Source: Singulisphaera sp. GP187
GTDB taxonomy: Bacteria > Planctomycetota > Planctomycetia > Isosphaerales > Isosphaeraceae
DNA: 64,000 bases
Direction of reading: 5' to 3'
Assembly: GCF_900129635.1 (NCBI RefSeq)
Contig: NZ_FSRB01000001.1
Span: 3,821,501 to 3,885,500 of the forward strand
Under the pieces are notes generated by a model. That model was given only the letters and a program-made list of their open reading frames with translations, ran no database searches and had not been told where the DNA came from. Shown piece after piece: positions 46,016 through 55,944 of the stretch; the first letter of the stretch is position 1; each line of letters opens with the position of its first letter. The translations under genes and the position numbers were made by a program.

Positions 46016-49000
46016 ATGAAACCTGCCGACTCTTCGATCTGTTCTCGATTCTGCCTGGTCCTCGGCGTCTGGATCGTCCTCGGGGCCGGCCCGCTTCGGG
46101 CCGAGGACATCGGCACCGTGCTCAAGTCCGACGAGCAGCCTCGAACCATGCTCTACCGAGCCTTGGAGCGCCAAGCCCACGAACTTCTCGAAGCGCGACG
46201 CAAGACGGTCGCCGGCTTGCAGACGCCCGAGGCGGTCCGCCAGCGGCAGACGGAGATCCGTGCCAAGTTCCTCGAGGCGCTGGGCGACCTGCCCGAGAAG
46301 ACGCCGCTCAACGCCCGCGTCGTCGCCACCGACCCGCGCGACGGCTACCGCGTCGAGCGTCTGGTCTACGAGAGCCGGCCCGGTCACCACGTCACGGGGG
46401 TGCTCTACTTGCCCACGACGGACTCACCCGTTCCGGGAGTCCTGGTCCCTTGCGGCCACAGCCAGAACGGCAAGGCGGGCGACACTTATCAGCGCATTTG
46501 CATTTCCCTGGCAAAGAACGGCATGGCCGCGCTCTGCTACGACCCGATCGGCCAGGGGGAGAGGCTCCAACTGCTCGACGACCAGGGGAAAGCTGCGATT
46601 CTAGGAAGCACCACCGAGCATACCATGGCCGGGATCGGGTCATTACTCGTCGGCCGCTCGCTGGCGTCCTACCGGATCTGGGACGGCATTCGAAGCCTCG
46701 ACTACCTCGCCTCGCGCCCCGAGGTCGACCCGAAGCGACTCGGCTGCACGGGGAACTCGGGAGGCGGCACCTTGACGGCCTACCTGATGGCCCTCGACGA
46801 CCGGATCGCCGTGGCCGCGCCGTCGTGCTATCTCACCTCGCTCGACCGGCTCTTCAGCACGATCGGCCCGCAAGACGCCGAGCAAAACATCACCGGCCAG
46901 GTCGCCTTCGGCATGGACCACGGCGACTATGCGATCCTCCGCGCTCCCAAGCCGACCCTCTTCTCGGTCGGCACGCGTGACTTCTTCGACATCCAGGGAA
47001 GCTGGGATACCTTTCGTGAGGTGAAGCTGGTCTACGGCCGGCTCGGCTTCGGCGAACGGGTCGACCTGTTCGAGTCGGACGAACCCCACGGCTTCACCAA
47101 GCCAAGGCGCGAGGCCGCGACCCGCTGGCTGAGGCGCTGGCTCTTGAAGATTGATGATGCCCCGGTCGAGAGCGACTTCGCGATCGCAACCGACGCGCAG
47201 CTTCAATGCACCGAGACCGGCCAGGTCTTGAGCAGCTTTCACGGCAAGTCGGTCTTCGACCTCAACATCGAGCACGCCGACGAACTCGCCCGGCGCCGCG
47301 AGCAATCGCAAGCGAAACAAGACAAGGCCACCCGGCTCGCCCAGGTGCGCCGGCGGATTGGCCTCCGCGACTCGATCACGCCCGCCGATCGCGAAGAACG
47401 GGGTGAGGCACTCAAACGGTCTGGCTACACGATCCGCAAGCTTGTGTTCACAACCGAACCCGGGATCAAGGTGCCCGCTCTGCTCCTCATTCCTGAGAAG
47501 ACAGGGGAAGGCAAGCGCCTGACTGTCGTCGTTGGAGACGACAAACGCGAGAGCCTGGCCCTGGGGCATCAGAGCGAGCCCCTGGCCAAGTCAGGGAATC
47601 CCGTTTTGATTGTGGGCCTCCGGGGAATGGGCGAGACCGCTCCCAGCACGAAGTCGGGGCCATTCGGCGTGGATTCGAAGGAGGCGTTCCTCGCGATCAA
47701 CCTCGGCCGCCCTCTGCTCGGGCAACGCGTGGGCGACCTGCTCTCCGTGATTGGTGCCGTCGCCGCTGAGTATCAAGACGGGATCGCCCTGATCGGCCAG
47801 GGGACGGCCGGCCCGATCGCCCTTCATGCCACGGCACTCGAACCAAGGATCAACGCCCTTTCGCTTGACAGCGCGATTACCTCTTGGTCCGACATCGTGC
47901 GGACACCGATCACGCGTGACCAGCTCTCCAACACTGTCCCCGGCGCCCTCGTCGATTACGACCTGCCCGACCTGGCGGCGCTCGTCGCACCTCGCCCGCT
48001 CACAATCGCCGCGTCGGTCGACCCGGCCGGACGCCCCTTGTCGCCGGAGCAGGTCGCCGCGGCCTACCGGTTGAGCACCAAGGCCTACCAAGCCCAGGAC
48101 GCGAACGCGAAGTTGTCCCTGAAGCCCGGCCCGCCCCGGCCCACGACGGAGCCTCTGGTTCGGGTGGTTGACCTCTCCGTGGGCGAATCGGCGGTGGTTA
48201 CGCTCGCCGACGGCAAGGAGGCAACCGTCAAGCTGATCGACCTCAAGGAAGACCGCGACCCGATCCGCCAGGCCGTGCGTGGCGCCCAGGTCAAAGTCGA
48301 GGTCAATGGCAAGCCTGTCACCCTCGCCACGGGCAACTACAACTTGCCGGTTCCCGCCGGAGGCGTGCAGGTGGATTGCCCGATCACGGGGGGATGCCGC
48401 GGCAACAGCGGCGAAGACTCGTGGGCGCTCGAGAAGGATGCCCGGATCCGGCTCTGGCCGGCAAAATCACCTTGGATCGATCCGACGGCCTTCAGCTACC
48501 CGGTCCGCCAGCGCTGGTTCGCCACGAGCACGCAAATGGCCAACGAACCCGTCTATGTCGATGGCGGCGAGAAGCCCGACGTCAAGAAGATTTACTATCA
48601 CAGCGGCCTGGACATCGGCGGCGCAGAGGGCCTTGTCGACGTCGTGGCGGCGACCGATGGCTTCGTCGCCAGCGCCGGGACCACGCTCACACCGGGCTTC
48701 CAGGATACGCCGGCCCGCCCACGCTATGACGTCGTCTACCTGGTCGATCCCCAAGGCTGGTACTACCGCTACAGTCATCTCCAATCGATCGACCCGGCGA
48801 TCACCCCAGGGGCGTCGGTTCGCAAAGGGCAGAAGATCGGCGTTCTCGGCAAAGAAGGGGCGAGCGGCGGCTGGTCCCACCTCCATTTCGAGATCAAGAG
48901 CCAGCAGCCATCCGGCCGTTGGGGCACCGAGGAAGGCTACGCCTACCTCTGGCAAGCCGCTCAGCGCGAGCAAAAGCCCGACCTCGTAGCCGTGGCCCGA

Positions 49001-49561
49001 CCTCATCGGCTCAGTTGGACCGGTGAGCCGGTCACCCTCGACGGCACCAAGTCATGGAGCCGTTCAGGGAGCCTCGCCCGTTATGAATGGACGTTGAGCG
49101 ATGGCACCTCCATCAATGGACCAAAAGTTGAGCACGTCTACGATCGTCCTGGTGCGTACACCGAGATTCTCAAAGTGACCGATCGTCAGGGCCACGTCGA
49201 CTACGACTTCGCCATCGTCCAGGTGCTCGACCGCTCGAACCCGGACCAGCTTCCGCCTACCATCCACGCCTCATTCATGCCCACGACCGGGATCAAGCCG
49301 GGCGAGCCAGTCACCTTCAAGGTACGGACGTTTCGAACCACCGACGGCGAAGAAACCTGGGATTTCGGCGACGGCACCCCGGCCGTCACAAGCCACTCCG
49401 ACGGCACCGTCAAGCCGCTCGCCAAAGACGGCTATGCGATCCTGACCCACCCGTTCGCCAAGCCCGGTCATTATCTCGTCCGCGTCGAGCGCGCCAACCG
49501 CCAAGGCGCCAAGGCGGTTGCAAGACTCCACGTCGTCGTCGACGAACCGAACGCCAAGTAA
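46016..49561 (+). CDS. Multidomain exported protein: two alpha/beta hydrolase folds, M23-type peptidase domain, two PKD-like domains
   Basis: An 1,181-residue protein from the ATG at 46016 (GGGAG upstream) with signal peptide RFCLVLGVWIVLGAGPLRAE. Residues about 30-400 are an acetyl-xylan-esterase-like hydrolase (VPGVLVPCGHSQNGKAGDTY; nucleophile S248 in GCTGNSGGGTLTA). Residues about 430-700 repeat the fold, but the elbow reads LIGQGTAGPIAL with glycine 596 in place of serine. Residues about 780-985 form an M23 LytM-like domain with all zinc ligands: H862 and D866 in YYHSGLDIGG, H955 and H957 in WSHLHFEIK. Two PKD-like domains end the protein (TLDGTKSWSRSG, ETWDFGDGTP). It may cleave ester and peptide bonds of envelope or extracellular polymers. 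The substrate is unknown. Confidence 0.8.
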   Translation: MKPADSSICSRFCLVLGVWIVLGAGPLRAEDIGTVLKSDEQPRTMLYRALERQAHELLEARRKTVAGLQTPEAVRQRQTEIRAKFLEALGDLPEKTPLNARVVATDPRDGYRVERLVYESRPGHHVTGVLYLPTTDSPVPGVLVPCGHSQNGKAGDTYQRICISLAKNGMAALCYDPIGQGERLQLLDDQGKAAILGSTTEHTMAGIGSLLVGRSLASYRIWDGIRSLDYLASRPEVDPKRLGCTGNSGGGTLTAYLMALDDRIAVAAPSCYLTSLDRLFSTIGPQDAEQNITGQVAFGMDHGDYAILRAPKPTLFSVGTRDFFDIQGSWDTFREVKLVYGRLGFGERVDLFESDEPHGFTKPRREAATRWLRRWLLKIDDAPVESDFAIATDAQLQCTETGQVLSSFHGKSVFDLNIEHADELARRREQSQAKQDKATRLAQVRRRIGLRDSITPADREERGEALKRSGYTIRKLVFTTEPGIKVPALLLIPEKTGEGKRLTVVVGDDKRESLALGHQSEPLAKSGNPVLIVGLRGMGETAPSTKSGPFGVDSKEAFLAINLGRPLLGQRVGDLLSVIGAVAAEYQDGIALIGQGTAGPIALHATALEPRINALSLDSAITSWSDIVRTPITRDQLSNTVPGALVDYDLPDLAALVAPRPLTIAASVDPAGRPLSPEQVAAAYRLSTKAYQAQDANAKLSLKPGPPRPTTEPLVRVVDLSVGESAVVTLADGKEATVKLIDLKEDRDPIRQAVRGAQVKVEVNGKPVTLATGNYNLPVPAGGVQVDCPITGGCRGNSGEDSWALEKDARIRLWPAKSPWIDPTAFSYPVRQRWFATSTQMANEPVYVDGGEKPDVKKIYYHSGLDIGGAEGLVDVVAATDGFVASAGTTLTPGFQDTPARPRYDVVYLVDPQGWYYRYSHLQSIDPAITPGASVRKGQKIGVLGKEGASGGWSHLHFEIKSQQPSGRWGTEEGYAYLWQAAQREQKPDLVAVARPHRLSWTGEPVTLDGTKSWSRSGSLARYEWTLSDGTSINGPKVEHVYDRPGAYTEILKVTDRQGHVDYDFAIVQVLDRSNPDQLPPTIHASFMPTTGIKPGEPVTFKVRTFRTTDGEETWDFGDGTPAVTSHSDGTVKPLAKDGYAILTHPFAKPGHYLVRVERANRQGAKAVARLHVVVDEPNAK

Positions 49562-49566
49562 TTGTT

Positions 49567-49610
49567 CGCTCGCCTGATAGGCGAGCGGGGAGCGTAAGCT
49601 CCCTGTCTTT
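49567..49610 (+). terminator. Double hairpin after the multidomain gene
   Basis: CGCTCGCCT (49567-49575) and AGGCGAGCG (49579-49587) pair with a GAT loop; directly after it GGGAGC and GCTCCC (49588-49603) form a second stem, followed by TGTCTTT. It begins six bases past the stop codon and probably ends transcription. Confidence 0.6.
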
Positions 49611-49679
49611 GGTGAATCAGCTTTACGCCCAACAGCATTCACACCACTTGACTAGTTGATTAATCGATTCATTTCAATT

Positions 49680-49706
49680 CCCCTGGGACCGCGGGCGTCC
49701 CAGGGG
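49680..49706. repeat. Perfect 10-bp hairpin in the leader of cytochrome pair 2
   Basis: CCCCTGGGAC and GTCCCAGGGG enclose a 7-nt loop. It lies 216 bp before the start at 49922 in the 360-bp gap, which holds no gene. It may be a transcription barrier or a leader structure. Confidence 0.5.
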
Positions 49707-49921
49707 GGAATAGGGAAGGAAAAAGGAGAGGCCAAAAACGCCAGCCGGACTCTCTTGCATGCCCCGGGAGGTTCGACTATTGTTAAACGAGGTCCGTCCG
49801 GTCGATTCCACGAAATCGACGTTCGAACCACCCGCCCTGCCCTGATTGCACCTTGGTTTGACTCTTACGGTTGCAACCTTCCCACCGTAATGCGGCCCCT
49901 TGGCCGCCGGAGTCCACGGTG

Positions 49922-52546
49922 ATGATGACACGTTGGCTCCTCTTGTTGGCGCTGGCTTTGGCACTTCCTCCCCGCGTCAGCGCCTCGGAACCCGAGAGTC
50001 GACGGCTGACGTACGAGCAGGATGTCCGGCCGATCCTCAAGGCGCACTGCTTTCAGTGCCACGGTGAGGAAGAGAAGCCCAAGGGCAAGCTCGACCTTCG
50101 CTTGGTCCGCTTGATGAAGCAAGGGGGAGTTTCCGGCGAGGCGCTCGTCCCCGGCAACCATCAAGAGAGCTTTCTCTGGCAGCGGATCGACGACGAAGAG
50201 ATGCCGCCGCTCGACAAGAAGCTCTCGGCCAAAGATAAGGAACTCATCGCCGCCTGGATCGATCAAGGAGCGGTCACCGCGCGGCCCGAACCCGCAAAGC
50301 TCGCGCCGGGCGTCGAGCCGACCGACGAGGAAAAGGCGTTCTGGTCATTCCAGCCCATCCGCCGCACCGATCCGCCACGCGTCCAAAATCAAGCGCGGGT
50401 CCGGGTCCCGATCGACGCGTTCTTGCTCGAACCACTCGAGAAGGAAAACCTCCAATTCGCCCCGGAGGCTGACAAGCGAACCTTGATCCGTCGGGTCACG
50501 TTCACACTCACGGGACTCCCCCCTACCCCGGCGGAAGTCGATCGCTTCCTGACCGACGAAGACAGCAACGCTTACGAGCGGCTGGTCGACCGGCTGCTCG
50601 CCTCGCCCCGTTACGGCGAGCGCTGGGCCCGGCACTGGCTGGACGTGGCCGGGTACGCCGACAGCGACGGTTATTCCGCCAAGGACGCGGAGCGGAAATA
50701 TGCTTACAAATACCGTGACTACCTGGTCCGGTCGCTCAACCTCGACCGGCCCTGGGACACGTTGATCCGCGAGCAATTGGCGGGGGACGAGATGCTCACT
50801 CCCCCCTACCAGGACCTCGCTCCCGATGCGGTCGACAAGCTGGTGGCGACCGGGTTCCTCCGGATGGCGCCCGACGGCAGCAGCGATCCGGAGGCCGAGC
50901 AGGCCCTGGCCCGCAACGACACGATCGCCGAGACGATCAAGATCGTCTCGACGTCACTGCTCGGCCTGACCGTCGGCTGCGCCCAGTGCCACGCCCACCG
51001 CTACGACCCGATTCCGGCGGACGATTATTACCGGTTCCGAGCCCTCTTCGAGCCGGCCTACAACCCGGAGAACTGGCGACCGCCCGCGGCCCGCTTGGTC
51101 TCGCTCTGGACGGCCGACGAACGCAGCCGCGCCGCGAGCGTCGACACCGAGGTCAAGGCGATCGACAGCGAGCGGGCCAAGGCGCTCGCGGTCCTGGTCC
51201 AGAAGGTCTTCGACCAAGAGCTGGCCGAGGCACCTGAGGAGTTGCGTGGCGAGCTTCGCGAGGCCCGCGACACCCCCGCGGCGAAACGGACCGCCGCGCA
51301 GAAGCAGTGGCTCAAGACCTACCCGCGGCTGAACGTCTCGCCCGGAAACGTCAGCCTCTACGACGCGAAAGCGTTCGCCGCTCTGACCAAGGATTTCGCC
51401 AGCCAGGTGGCGAAGGCCCGCGAAAAACGGCCCGCCGAAGACTTCGTGCACGCCCTGACCGAGGTGCCGGGACAGATCCCGACCACGCACCTGTTCTTCC
51501 GCGGCGACATCCAGCAGCCCCGCCAGGCCGTCCAACCGGGGGAACTGGTCGTACTGACCGCGGCCTCGGAGACCCCGGACATTCCGGTCGACGATCCCGC
51601 CCTCCCAACCTCGGGGCGGCGGCTCGCCTACGCGCGTCACCTGACCAACGGCAAGCACCCGCTCGTCGCTCGGGTGCTGGTCAACCGGGTCTGGCTGCAC
51701 CATTTCGGGCGGGGGATCGTGAACACGCCGGGCGACTTCGGCATGCTCGGCGACCGCCCCTCGCATCCCGCCTTGCTCGACTGGCTCGCTGATGAATTCA
51801 TGAGCAACGGCTGGTCGCTCAAAAAACTGCATCGGTTGATCCTGACCTCAACCGCCTACCGCCAATCGTCCCGGCGCGAGCCGAAGCTGGAGGCGATCGA
51901 TCCCGACGACCGGCTCTTCGGTCGGATGCCGGTCCGTCGCCTCGAGGCCGAGGCGGTCCGCGACGCCATGCTGGCCGTGAGCGGTCAGCTCACGCCCACG
52001 ATGTACGGTCCCCCCGTTCCGGTCGCCATCGACGAGGCGGGGCAGGTCATCGTCGGCATTGACAACCGTGATGCAGCGGGCCGCCCCGTCAGCCAGCGTG
52101 CCTCGTTGGGTGCCGAGGAGTGGCGTCGGAGCCTGTACATCCAGGTCCGCCGCAGCCTCCCGCTCGGCCTCCTGGAAACCTTCGATGCACCGCCGATGAC
52201 GCCCAATTGCGAACGGCGGACGAGCTCGACCGTCGCCCCACAATCACTCATGATGATGAATAACGATTTCGTGGTGCAACAGGCCGAGACCTTCGCCGGC
52301 CGAGTCGCCCACGAAGCGGGCGACGCTCCAAAGGCGCGAGTCGAGCTCGCCTGGAGACTGGCTCTGGCCCTCGAACCCGCCCCGGAACAGGTCGAATCGG
52401 CCGTGCGCTTCCTGGCCGACCAGCAAGCGGATTTTGCCGCCACCCGCAACGCCAAGCCGAGCAAGAAGGCCGATCCGGCCCACCAGGCCCTGGCCACTTT
52501 CTGCCAGGCCTTGTTCAGCTCCAACGCATTTCTCTACGTGGATTGA
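49922..52546 (+). CDS. Planctomycete cytochrome C / DUF1549 / DUF1553 protein, pair 2
   Basis: An 874-residue exported protein; consecutive ATG codons at 49922 and 49925 open the signal peptide [20 protein letters not shown]. The PSCyt1 haem motif is in [20 protein letters not shown], with [23 protein letters not shown]1549: [40 protein letters not shown] and a second haem-type motif [23 protein letters not shown]1553: [40 protein letters not shown] and [20 protein letters not shown]. The DUF1501 partner follows after 24 bp. The order of domains equals pair 1, with sequence divergence throughout. Presumed periplasmic redox protein of unknown activity. Confidence 0.9.
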   Translation: MMTRWLLLLALALALPPRVSASEPESRRLTYEQDVRPILKAHCFQCHGEEEKPKGKLDLRLVRLMKQGGVSGEALVPGNHQESFLWQRIDDEEMPPLDKKLSAKDKELIAAWIDQGAVTARPEPAKLAPGVEPTDEEKAFWSFQPIRRTDPPRVQNQARVRVPIDAFLLEPLEKENLQFAPEADKRTLIRRVTFTLTGLPPTPAEVDRFLTDEDSNAYERLVDRLLASPRYGERWARHWLDVAGYADSDGYSAKDAERKYAYKYRDYLVRSLNLDRPWDTLIREQLAGDEMLTPPYQDLAPDAVDKLVATGFLRMAPDGSSDPEAEQALARNDTIAETIKIVSTSLLGLTVGCAQCHAHRYDPIPADDYYRFRALFEPAYNPENWRPPAARLVSLWTADERSRAASVDTEVKAIDSERAKALAVLVQKVFDQELAEAPEELRGELREARDTPAAKRTAAQKQWLKTYPRLNVSPGNVSLYDAKAFAALTKDFASQVAKAREKRPAEDFVHALTEVPGQIPTTHLFFRGDIQQPRQAVQPGELVVLTAASETPDIPVDDPALPTSGRRLAYARHLTNGKHPLVARVLVNRVWLHHFGRGIVNTPGDFGMLGDRPSHPALLDWLADEFMSNGWSLKKLHRLILTSTAYRQSSRREPKLEAIDPDDRLFGRMPVRRLEAEAVRDAMLAVSGQLTPTMYGPPVPVAIDEAGQVIVGIDNRDAAGRPVSQRASLGAEEWRRSLYIQVRRSLPLGLLETFDAPPMTPNCERRTSSTVAPQSLMMMNNDFVVQQAETFAGRVAHEAGDAPKARVELAWRLALALEPAPEQVESAVRFLADQQADFAATRNAKPSKKADPAHQALATFCQALFSSNAFLYVD

Positions 52547-52570
52547 CGCGGAAAGGGGGGGGGAGGAGCC

Positions 52571-54013
52571 ATGTCGGACAATACTTTCGAGGTCTCATCG
52601 CGGCGCCACTTCCTGGCCCGGCAGAGCATGGGGATCGGCTCGTTAGCCTTGACCTGGCTCTTGAATCAGGAAGGGGCCCTAGCCGCCCCGGCCAAGCCCG
52701 ACTTTGTGCGGCCGGTCTATGACCTGACCCCCAAGACTCCGCCCGCGCCGCCACGCGCCCGCGCCATGATCTCCTTGTTCATGCAAGGGGGGCCGAGCCA
52801 CCTCGACCTGTTCGACCCCAAGCCCGAGCTCACCAAGCGAAATGGTACGAGCTTCACCGGCGACATCAAATACGACAACGCCGGCCAGGCGAGCGCCAAA
52901 CTCCTGGGCAGCCCCTGGAAATTCCAGCGCCACGGGCAATGCGGGATGGAGCTCAGCGAGCTGCTCCCCGGCCTGGGCGGAATTGCCGACGAGATCACCC
53001 TGGTCCGATCGATGCAGACTGGCGTGAACAACCATGGCCAGTCCATCAATGCGCTGAATGGCGGACGAATCGCGGCGGGCCGGCCAGTCCTGGGAGCGTG
53101 GCTCACTTATGCCTTGGGCACCGAGGGCCAGAACCTCCCCGCCTACTGCGTCCTGACCGATCCCGGTGGTCTCCCGGTCATCGGGGTCGATAACTGGACA
53201 GGGGGCTGGCTCCCTTCGCTCTATCAGGGGACCGTGATCCGCCCCACCGAGCCTCGAATCCCCAACCTCGATCCTCCGCCTCATTTAGCGGGAGGCGTCC
53301 AGCGCCGCTATCTAGACTATCTCGACCGGTTCAACCGGGACCATCTCGAAGCGCGGCCCGGCGAGCAAGACCTGGCCGCGCGGATCTCCAGCTACGAGCT
53401 GGCCGCGCGGATGCAGACGGCCGCCAAGGAAGCGCTCGACATCTCCGGGGAGTCGGCCGCGACGCAAACGCTCTACGGCCTCGACGACCCGGCTTCCCGC
53501 GAGTTCGGCACCCGCTGCCTGATCGCCAGACGCCTGGTCGAGCGTGGCGTCCGGTTCGTCCAGGTCTGCACCGGCAACCAGAACTGGGACCATCACGGCG
53601 GCATCCTCAAGCAGTTGCCGGCGATGTGCCACAAGGTCGACCAGCCCTCGGCCGCCCTCGTTCGCGACCTGCAACAGCGCGGGCTGCTCGACTCGACCGT
53701 GGTGGCTTGGGGCGGCGAGATGGGCCGCCTGCCCGTCGTCCAGAACGAGAAGAACGTCGGCCGCGACCATAACACCTATGGCTTCAGCATGTGGCTCGCC
53801 GGCGGCGGCTTCAAAGCGGGCCACGTCCACGGCGCGACCGACGAGCTCGGCCACAAGGCCGTCGACGACGTCGTGACCCACTCCGACTACCACGCCACCC
53901 TCCTCAACCTGTTCGGCCTCGACCACCAAACCCTCGTCTTCAAACGCCCCAACGGCAACGGCTCGTTGGTCGACGGCCAGCCGGCGCGAGTCGTTCAAGG
54001 CTTGCTCGCCTGA
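52571..54013 (+). CDS. DUF1501 family protein, partner of cytochrome pair 2
   Basis: A 480-residue protein with a Tat signal (SSRRHFLARQSMGIGSLALT) and AGGAG before the ATG. Signature motifs are SLFMQGGPSHLDLFDPKPEL and WGGEMGRLPVVQNEKNVGRD followed by HNTYGFSMWLAGGGFKAG. Compared with the other copies, EFGRTP is replaced by EMGRLP and DHH by DHN, so one candidate metal histidine is changed. The gene starts 24 bp after the cytochrome gene's stop and is probably translated from the same message. Function of the family is not established. Confidence 0.9.
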   Translation: MSDNTFEVSSRRHFLARQSMGIGSLALTWLLNQEGALAAPAKPDFVRPVYDLTPKTPPAPPRARAMISLFMQGGPSHLDLFDPKPELTKRNGTSFTGDIKYDNAGQASAKLLGSPWKFQRHGQCGMELSELLPGLGGIADEITLVRSMQTGVNNHGQSINALNGGRIAAGRPVLGAWLTYALGTEGQNLPAYCVLTDPGGLPVIGVDNWTGGWLPSLYQGTVIRPTEPRIPNLDPPPHLAGGVQRRYLDYLDRFNRDHLEARPGEQDLAARISSYELAARMQTAAKEALDISGESAATQTLYGLDDPASREFGTRCLIARRLVERGVRFVQVCTGNQNWDHHGGILKQLPAMCHKVDQPSAALVRDLQQRGLLDSTVVAWGGEMGRLPVVQNEKNVGRDHNTYGFSMWLAGGGFKAGHVHGATDELGHKAVDDVVTHSDYHATLLNLFGLDHQTLVFKRPNGNGSLVDGQPARVVQGLLA

Positions 54014-54025
54014 GAATTTGTTTTC

Positions 54026-54152
54026 GTAGGGTGGGCACGGCCCACCATCTTCATCTTCTCCTGGAGCGTAGGCTTCAGCCTGCCGCTTTCTTGGGGTGGT
54101 GGAAGGCTGGGGCCTCCCCTCCAAGACAAGACTGGTGGGCCATGCCCACCCG
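54026..54152. repeat. Composite intergenic repeat (GTGGGCCGTGCCC and CTTCAGCCTGCC families)
   Basis: GTAGGGTGGGCACGGCCCAC (54026-54045) faces GGTGGGCCATGCCCACC (54133-54149). Between them GCGTAGGCTTCAGCCTGCCG matches the repeat arms at 7248-7311. Short relatives of the outer sequence lie at 30481 and 57381. The 347-bp gap 54014-54360 contains no gene. Confidence 0.7.
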
Positions 54153-54360
54153 AGAAGAAACGCAGCGAAGCCGCCGCAAGCGGATTCCGGACCGGTAACC
54201 GCTGGAGCGAGGGCGTGCGACCTGTCACAATTCGATTCCGTCGAAGATTGCGGCGGGCAGGCTGGATGTCCTTGGTCTTCGAGACGCTCGGCGGGGAAGC
54301 AGAAGCGATGATCGTCGTTTTCCAAACCCGGCGCTGCGGCAATCGCGCTGGGGCTTTGCA

Positions 54361-55944
54361 ATGCTGATCGGCTACGTGAGTGATGAACGCTACGTCGCTC
54401 TTCCCGACGTGCTCCTGGAGTTCGAGAACGAGTCGGGTTCGTTCGAGACCCGCTCGCGTGCCTCCGGCTCGGTTCATGTCGACCTCAAGCCCGGTTCGTA
54501 CAAGGTCACGCTCGCCAAACCGGGCTATGGCTCGAAGAGTGTGCAAGTCAAGCTGGGAGGGGGGCCACCCGTCCAGTTCCGACTGCTGACCGACGGCCTG
54601 CTCGGCTACGCCTGGCCGAAGTGGGTCCAGTCGGGCGAGAAGTCGGAGTTTCGGGTCCACTCGGTCGAGCCGTACAAACTCGGGCTCTGGCGGTACGGAC
54701 TCGAAAAGGAATTCATCCGTAATCTCGGCTGGTTCGACGAGCACGGCCCTCGCGCCACGATGCAGATCACGCCCGACGGTGATTTCAGCCAGACCGGCGC
54801 GGAGTGGAACAAGCAAGGGTATACGAGCCCGCATCATAAGCAGTACGTCGACGCCCCGGAGCGGTCCGGGCTCTACTACTTCCACGCCCACACCGCCCGA
54901 GGCGCGGAGTTCTCGTTCCCCTGGATCGTGGCCCCCGCCGCCCCCTCGGCCCCGGTGGCGGTGCTCGCCTCAAACATCTCCTGGAATGCTTATAACAGCT
55001 TCGGTGGCCGGAGCAACTACATCAACCCCGACCAGTTGCCTCCCACCCCGATCGTCAATTCTCGGCTCGAACTGAGGCGGTACACCGACCCCGAGAACGT
55101 CACCTACGCCGGCGACTACTACGCCCCCCTCTCCTTCGAGCGGCCCGAGGCGATCAACCACATTGCCGAGACCGAAAAGGTGACCGACCCGATCGAAGGC
55201 CGCGCGGCCTGCCACCTGGCACCCGCCGAGTGGCGGCTCCTGGGCTGGCTCGAAAAGAACCGGTTCGCGTACGACTATTATGCCGAGACCCAGCTCGATT
55301 CGGGGGTCCTCAACCTCGACGCTTACAAAGTTCTGATCATCAGCACGCATCCGGAATACTGGACGCGGAAGATGTACGACCGGGTCAAAGCCTGGGTCCA
55401 TCAGCGCGGCGGGCGGTTGATGTACCTGGGGGGGAATGGGATCAACTGCGAGGTCGACCTGGTCGAACCCTCGGCCGTCATCTATCAAAACGGCGACGCC
55501 CGCGAACTGATCCGCCTGGGGCTCGAGAGCCGGTTCCACATGCGTGGCGAGTCGGAGGCCAACCTGCTCGGGGTCGTCTACGACGAAAAGGGGATCATGA
55601 CTTCCGCCCCGTTCCGGGTCTCAAACGCCGCGCATTGGATCTATGCCGGCACAGGTCTGAAAACAGGCGATGTCTTCGGCCAGAACAGCTTGCACATGCG
55701 TTGCGCAGGGGGGGCCTCGGGGCATGAGACCGACAAGGTCTCGCCGAGCTCACCCGCAGGGGTCGTCCGGCTCGCGAAGGGGCTCAACCCCGACGAGGGA
55801 GGGGCCGACCTCGCTTATTATGAGGCGGACGGCGGCGGGGCCGTCTTTTCCGCCGGCTCGATCACCTGGACGAGTGCGGTGCTGGTCGACGACCATGTGT
55901 CACGGATCACCTCGAACGTCCTCAACCGCTTTCTGGAGGCCTGA
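54361..55944 (+). CDS. N,N-dimethylformamidase large subunit-like protein
   Basis: A 527-residue protein without a signal peptide. Residues 1-75 form a carboxypeptidase-regulatory-like beta-sandwich (SVHVDLKPGSYKVTLAKPGY). The rest matches the large (beta) subunit of N,N-dimethylformamidase and its relatives: VAVLASNISWNAYNSFGGRS, EWRLLGWLEKNRFAYDYYAE, LIISTHPEYWTRKMYDRVKA, VHQRGGRLMYLGGNGINCEV. Dimethylformamidase is an iron-dependent amidohydrolase; whether this protein keeps that activity cannot be judged by eye, and no small-subunit gene is adjacent. It directly precedes an MFS transporter with coupled translation, which suggests that the transporter imports the substrate or exports the product. 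Confidence 0.75.
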   Translation: MLIGYVSDERYVALPDVLLEFENESGSFETRSRASGSVHVDLKPGSYKVTLAKPGYGSKSVQVKLGGGPPVQFRLLTDGLLGYAWPKWVQSGEKSEFRVHSVEPYKLGLWRYGLEKEFIRNLGWFDEHGPRATMQITPDGDFSQTGAEWNKQGYTSPHHKQYVDAPERSGLYYFHAHTARGAEFSFPWIVAPAAPSAPVAVLASNISWNAYNSFGGRSNYINPDQLPPTPIVNSRLELRRYTDPENVTYAGDYYAPLSFERPEAINHIAETEKVTDPIEGRAACHLAPAEWRLLGWLEKNRFAYDYYAETQLDSGVLNLDAYKVLIISTHPEYWTRKMYDRVKAWVHQRGGRLMYLGGNGINCEVDLVEPSAVIYQNGDARELIRLGLESRFHMRGESEANLLGVVYDEKGIMTSAPFRVSNAAHWIYAGTGLKTGDVFGQNSLHMRCAGGASGHETDKVSPSSPAGVVRLAKGLNPDEGGADLAYYEADGGGAVFSAGSITWTSAVLVDDHVSRITSNVLNRFLEA

